DNA of 7,686 bases, taken from NCBI GenBank assembly GCA_020048595.1, contig JAIFMH010000120.1:1-7686 (forward strand), in the 5' to 3' direction. Below the pieces are notes generated by a model. That model saw only the letters and a list, made by a program, of their open reading frames with translations, was not told the origin of the DNA and ran no database searches. Below are positions 5,643 through 7,686 of the stretch, piece by piece; positions within the stretch are counted from its first letter, which is position 1, and the number at the start of each line of letters is the position of its first letter. The position numbers and the translations under genes were made by a program. The DNA comes from Bacteroidota bacterium. GTDB lineage: Bacteria; Bacteroidota; Bacteroidia; Bacteroidales; UBA4417.

Positions 5643-7686
5643 CTATTGTTCTTGTTTCGGACTATTCCTCTGAATCGTTATATCCTGATCTATCGACCGT
5701 AAGTGCAAATCCCTTTGTGGAAATGGTATTTCAATACCGTTTTCCTTCAGTATGTCGAATATGGCAAAAAGAACTTCGCTGCGAATTCGTTTGCCTTCAA
5801 CAAAATCTGAAATCCAGAAATTGAGCATGAAATCCAGGGAATTGTCGCCAATTGCAGTAAAGAAAATATCCGGGTCCGGAAGTTTCAGGATTTCAGGATG
5901 ATTTTCTAAAACACTTAAAAGCAGGGTGTTAACCTGGTGCGGGTCCGATTTGTATGCCACACCGATTATGATCTCTAAACGGCGGCGTTTGTTCGATAAA
6001 GTCCAGTTGGTAACCTTGTTGGAAATAAGATCCCCGTTAGGAACAATAATTTCAGCTCCCTCAAAAGTTTGAATATTACTGGCGCGTATGCCTATTCCCT
6101 TTATCCAGCCAGTATCCGATCCAAGTTCAACCATATCACCCACGGAAATAGGTTTCTCAATCGCAATAACCAAACCCGAAACAAGGTTATTAAAGATATT
6201 CTGTAGTCCGAAACCGATACCTACTCCTAAAGCTCCCATTAGAACTGTGAGTTGTGTTAAAGGTATTCCCGATGCTATGATTCCAATAATAAAACCAACC
6301 ATTATAATAATAAACCTCACAATAAGCATGACGCTCCCATAGGCTGTCTGTTTCTTGAATTGTTTTTTATAATCTTCGGTTTCAATGGCGGTATTAATAA
6401 GGTTTGCAAAATATATTGAACCACCGGTAATGGCAAAGAACAAAAGTATGCTTTCGTATGTAAATACCGAATCGCCCAATTGCCTTGATTCATAAATCCA
6501 GTTGCTGAGCCAGTTAACAATTTCGTCGAACAGATTTAAATTTTTAAGGTATGAAATAATAAAGAACAGTACTGCCAGCATTATGATTATCCGCTTCAGC
6601 TTTTTCTCGATAATTTCATGTGCAATCTTAAATGACTTGCTATGCTTATTAATCATAAAAGTAAGTATACGCAGGTAATCGATAAAAGTCATTACAGTAA
6701 CCGATAGTACGAGTGCGAGTACAAAGGCATCCAGCGCACCAAGGAATAATTGCCTTCCCTGCGGATAATATCCCAGTACACTCATTACCCATCCTAAACT
6801 CATTTGCAGAATAAGCAGGGCAAAAACCAGTCTTTTTAAGTTAATGTTTTCGCTTGAATGCGAAATTATTTCGCGGTAAATAATATACATTGGTATCAAT
6901 ATTAAAATGGAAAATGTATATATGATTCTACCGGCAAATGTGGGAGAAGTAAAGAAATTAATAAGTATCAGCAGGAAAAAAGCTCCGAGTAAGATGTAGA
7001 AAGGACCTTTCGAGATGTAATCATGTTCCTTGATGTAAAGAATACCGACGCATAGGGTGAGTGAAATAAAAATGAGATCGAAAAAAGCATAAGGCGCATG
7101 TGTGAAAATCATTGGAGCCAATGCTAATCCCATAATTACAGAAGCAAGGGTAGGATATTTTTGCAGGTATATCTGAGAATGAATTCCTGTAAGCTTATAT
7201 TTTTTGTTTTTACGGAAATAATGTACCGGTAATAATGCGATTATAAATAATAGAATCCTGTACAGAATCAGCTGGGTAATATTATGCTTTAGGAAGAATG
7301 AAATAGACTCATAGGTTTGATTAATGGTTTCGCGTATGGTTTTTCCCAGTGAGTATGGATAATCAGAAGTACTTGATTTCCAAACCGGCGGTAAAGTAGC
7401 CTTTCGGAGATTGGTTTCTATTTCGTGAATAAGTGATTGAGCATACCTGTTTGATTCCTGCAATTCCAATCCCGTTTTATTAATTGAATCTTCAAGCCTT
7501 ACAAGAGTCAATAATCTGCCGGTAAAGTAGGCTGTTGTTTTTCGCAGTGTCGAATCCAGCAGATCTATTTCAGGCTTATAAATTGATTTGATGGTTGTAT
7601 CTGCAAATTCATAAAAATAATCTATTTCTTTTTCGATGAGTATTGAATTGGTCGTTTCCTTCAACAGGTAGTTGTTATATTGAACT
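5643..7686 (-). CDS. MscS-family mechanosensitive ion channel, large multi-pass type (5' end outside window)
   Basis: The product is an inner-membrane channel that opens under membrane tension and releases solutes on osmotic downshock. Numbering is from the TTG at 7664. The N-terminal part (1-130) is polar and probably helical and extramembrane. About eight or nine hydrophobic segments follow between 131 and 424. The conserved MscS module comes last: one helix (443-465), the pore-lining helix with its glycine/alanine ladder MGALGVGIGFGLQNIFNNL (476-494), the beta domain with EKPISVGDMVELG (503-515) and IIVPNGDLISNKVTNW (539-554), and the alpha/beta C-terminal domain to about 650. The frame remains open through 7685 (a further V-Q-Y-N-N-Y-L), so TTG 7664 is not a secure start. 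The missing N-terminus probably carries a signal peptide or more helices. It converges on the lysine genes. No gene name is assigned because several large MscS subtypes share this layout. Confidence 0.93.
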   Translation of the reverse strand, partial: VQYNNYLLKETTNSILIEKEIDYFYEFADTTIKSIYKPEIDLLDSTLRKTTAYFTGRLLTLVRLEDSINKTGLELQESNRYAQSLIHEIETNLRKATLPPVWKSSTSDYPYSLGKTIRETINQTYESISFFLKHNITQLILYRILLFIIALLPVHYFRKNKKYKLTGIHSQIYLQKYPTLASVIMGLALAPMIFTHAPYAFFDLIFISLTLCVGILYIKEHDYISKGPFYILLGAFFLLILINFFTSPTFAGRIIYTFSILILIPMYIIYREIISHSSENINLKRLVFALLILQMSLGWVMSVLGYYPQGRQLFLGALDAFVLALVLSVTVMTFIDYLRILTFMINKHSKSFKIAHEIIEKKLKRIIIMLAVLFFIISYLKNLNLFDEIVNWLSNWIYESRQLGDSVFTYESILLFFAITGGSIYFANLINTAIETEDYKKQFKKQTAYGSVMLIVRFIIIMVGFIIGIIASGIPLTQLTVLMGALGVGIGFGLQNIFNNLVSGLVIAIEKPISVGDMVELGSDTGWIKGIGIRASNIQTFEGAEIIVPNGDLISNKVTNWTLSNKRRRLEIIIGVAYKSDPHQVNTLLLSVLENHPEILKLPDPDIFFTAIGDNSLDFMLNFWISDFVEGKRIRSEVLFAIFDILKENGIEIPFPQRDLHLRSIDQDITIQRNSPKQEQ

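Noticed and set aside
5603..5824. 73-codon plus-strand frame beginning in the palindrome
   Set aside because: It lies mostly antisense to the conserved C-terminal domain of the channel gene and starts inside the inverted repeat.

Overview
The window reads as chromosomal DNA from a member of the Bacteroidota (Bacteroidetes). Starts lack Shine-Dalgarno sequences and follow AT-rich leaders. The one divergent intergenic region carries two matches to the Bacteroidetes -7 promoter box TAnnTTTG. The two saccharopine-pathway enzymes occur as separate adjacent genes. Intergenic DNA is AT-rich and holds short tandem repeats. I cannot name a genus from sequence alone.

Layout, left to right. (1) Positions 1-78 on the minus strand are the first 26 codons of a lipoprotein that continues outside the window. 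(2) 251-940, minus strand, is a 229-residue cytosolic protein I do not recognise, followed by a plausible hairpin terminator at 183-215. (3) 941-1828 is a gene-poor stretch of almost 0.9 kb. It contains a degenerate 42-nt tandem repeat (1112-1316, with a related piece near 1383) and a G-rich repeat tract (1744-1831) that starts at the mtgA stop codon. (4) 1829-2536, minus strand, is mtgA, a monofunctional peptidoglycan glycosyltransferase. (5) 2537-2706 is a divergent promoter region in which the mtgA promoter and the opposing promoter overlap. (6) 2707-4026 and 4204-5541, plus strand, are lysine-ketoglutarate reductase-like and saccharopine dehydrogenase genes. A 155-nt tract of heptanucleotide repeats separates them. 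(7) 5542-5642 holds an intrinsic terminator fused to a perfect 21-bp-arm palindrome. (8) From 5643 to the right edge, minus strand, is a large multi-pass MscS-type mechanosensitive channel whose N-terminus lies outside the window.

The two central genes form a lysine-degradation pair. The first would condense lysine with 2-oxoglutarate to saccharopine; the second would split saccharopine into glutamate and 2-aminoadipate semialdehyde. Together they match the two halves of the bifunctional eukaryotic enzyme AASS. MtgA and the MscS channel are envelope functions (wall glycan synthesis, osmotic protection) with no evident link to lysine catabolism apart from the shared divergent promoter region.

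No defence system, CRISPR array, transposase, phage gene or RNA gene was seen. The most unusual content is non-coding: two short-period tracts that each begin at a stop codon, the 42-nt repeat, the overlapping divergent promoters, and the palindrome that shares the terminator's T-tract.
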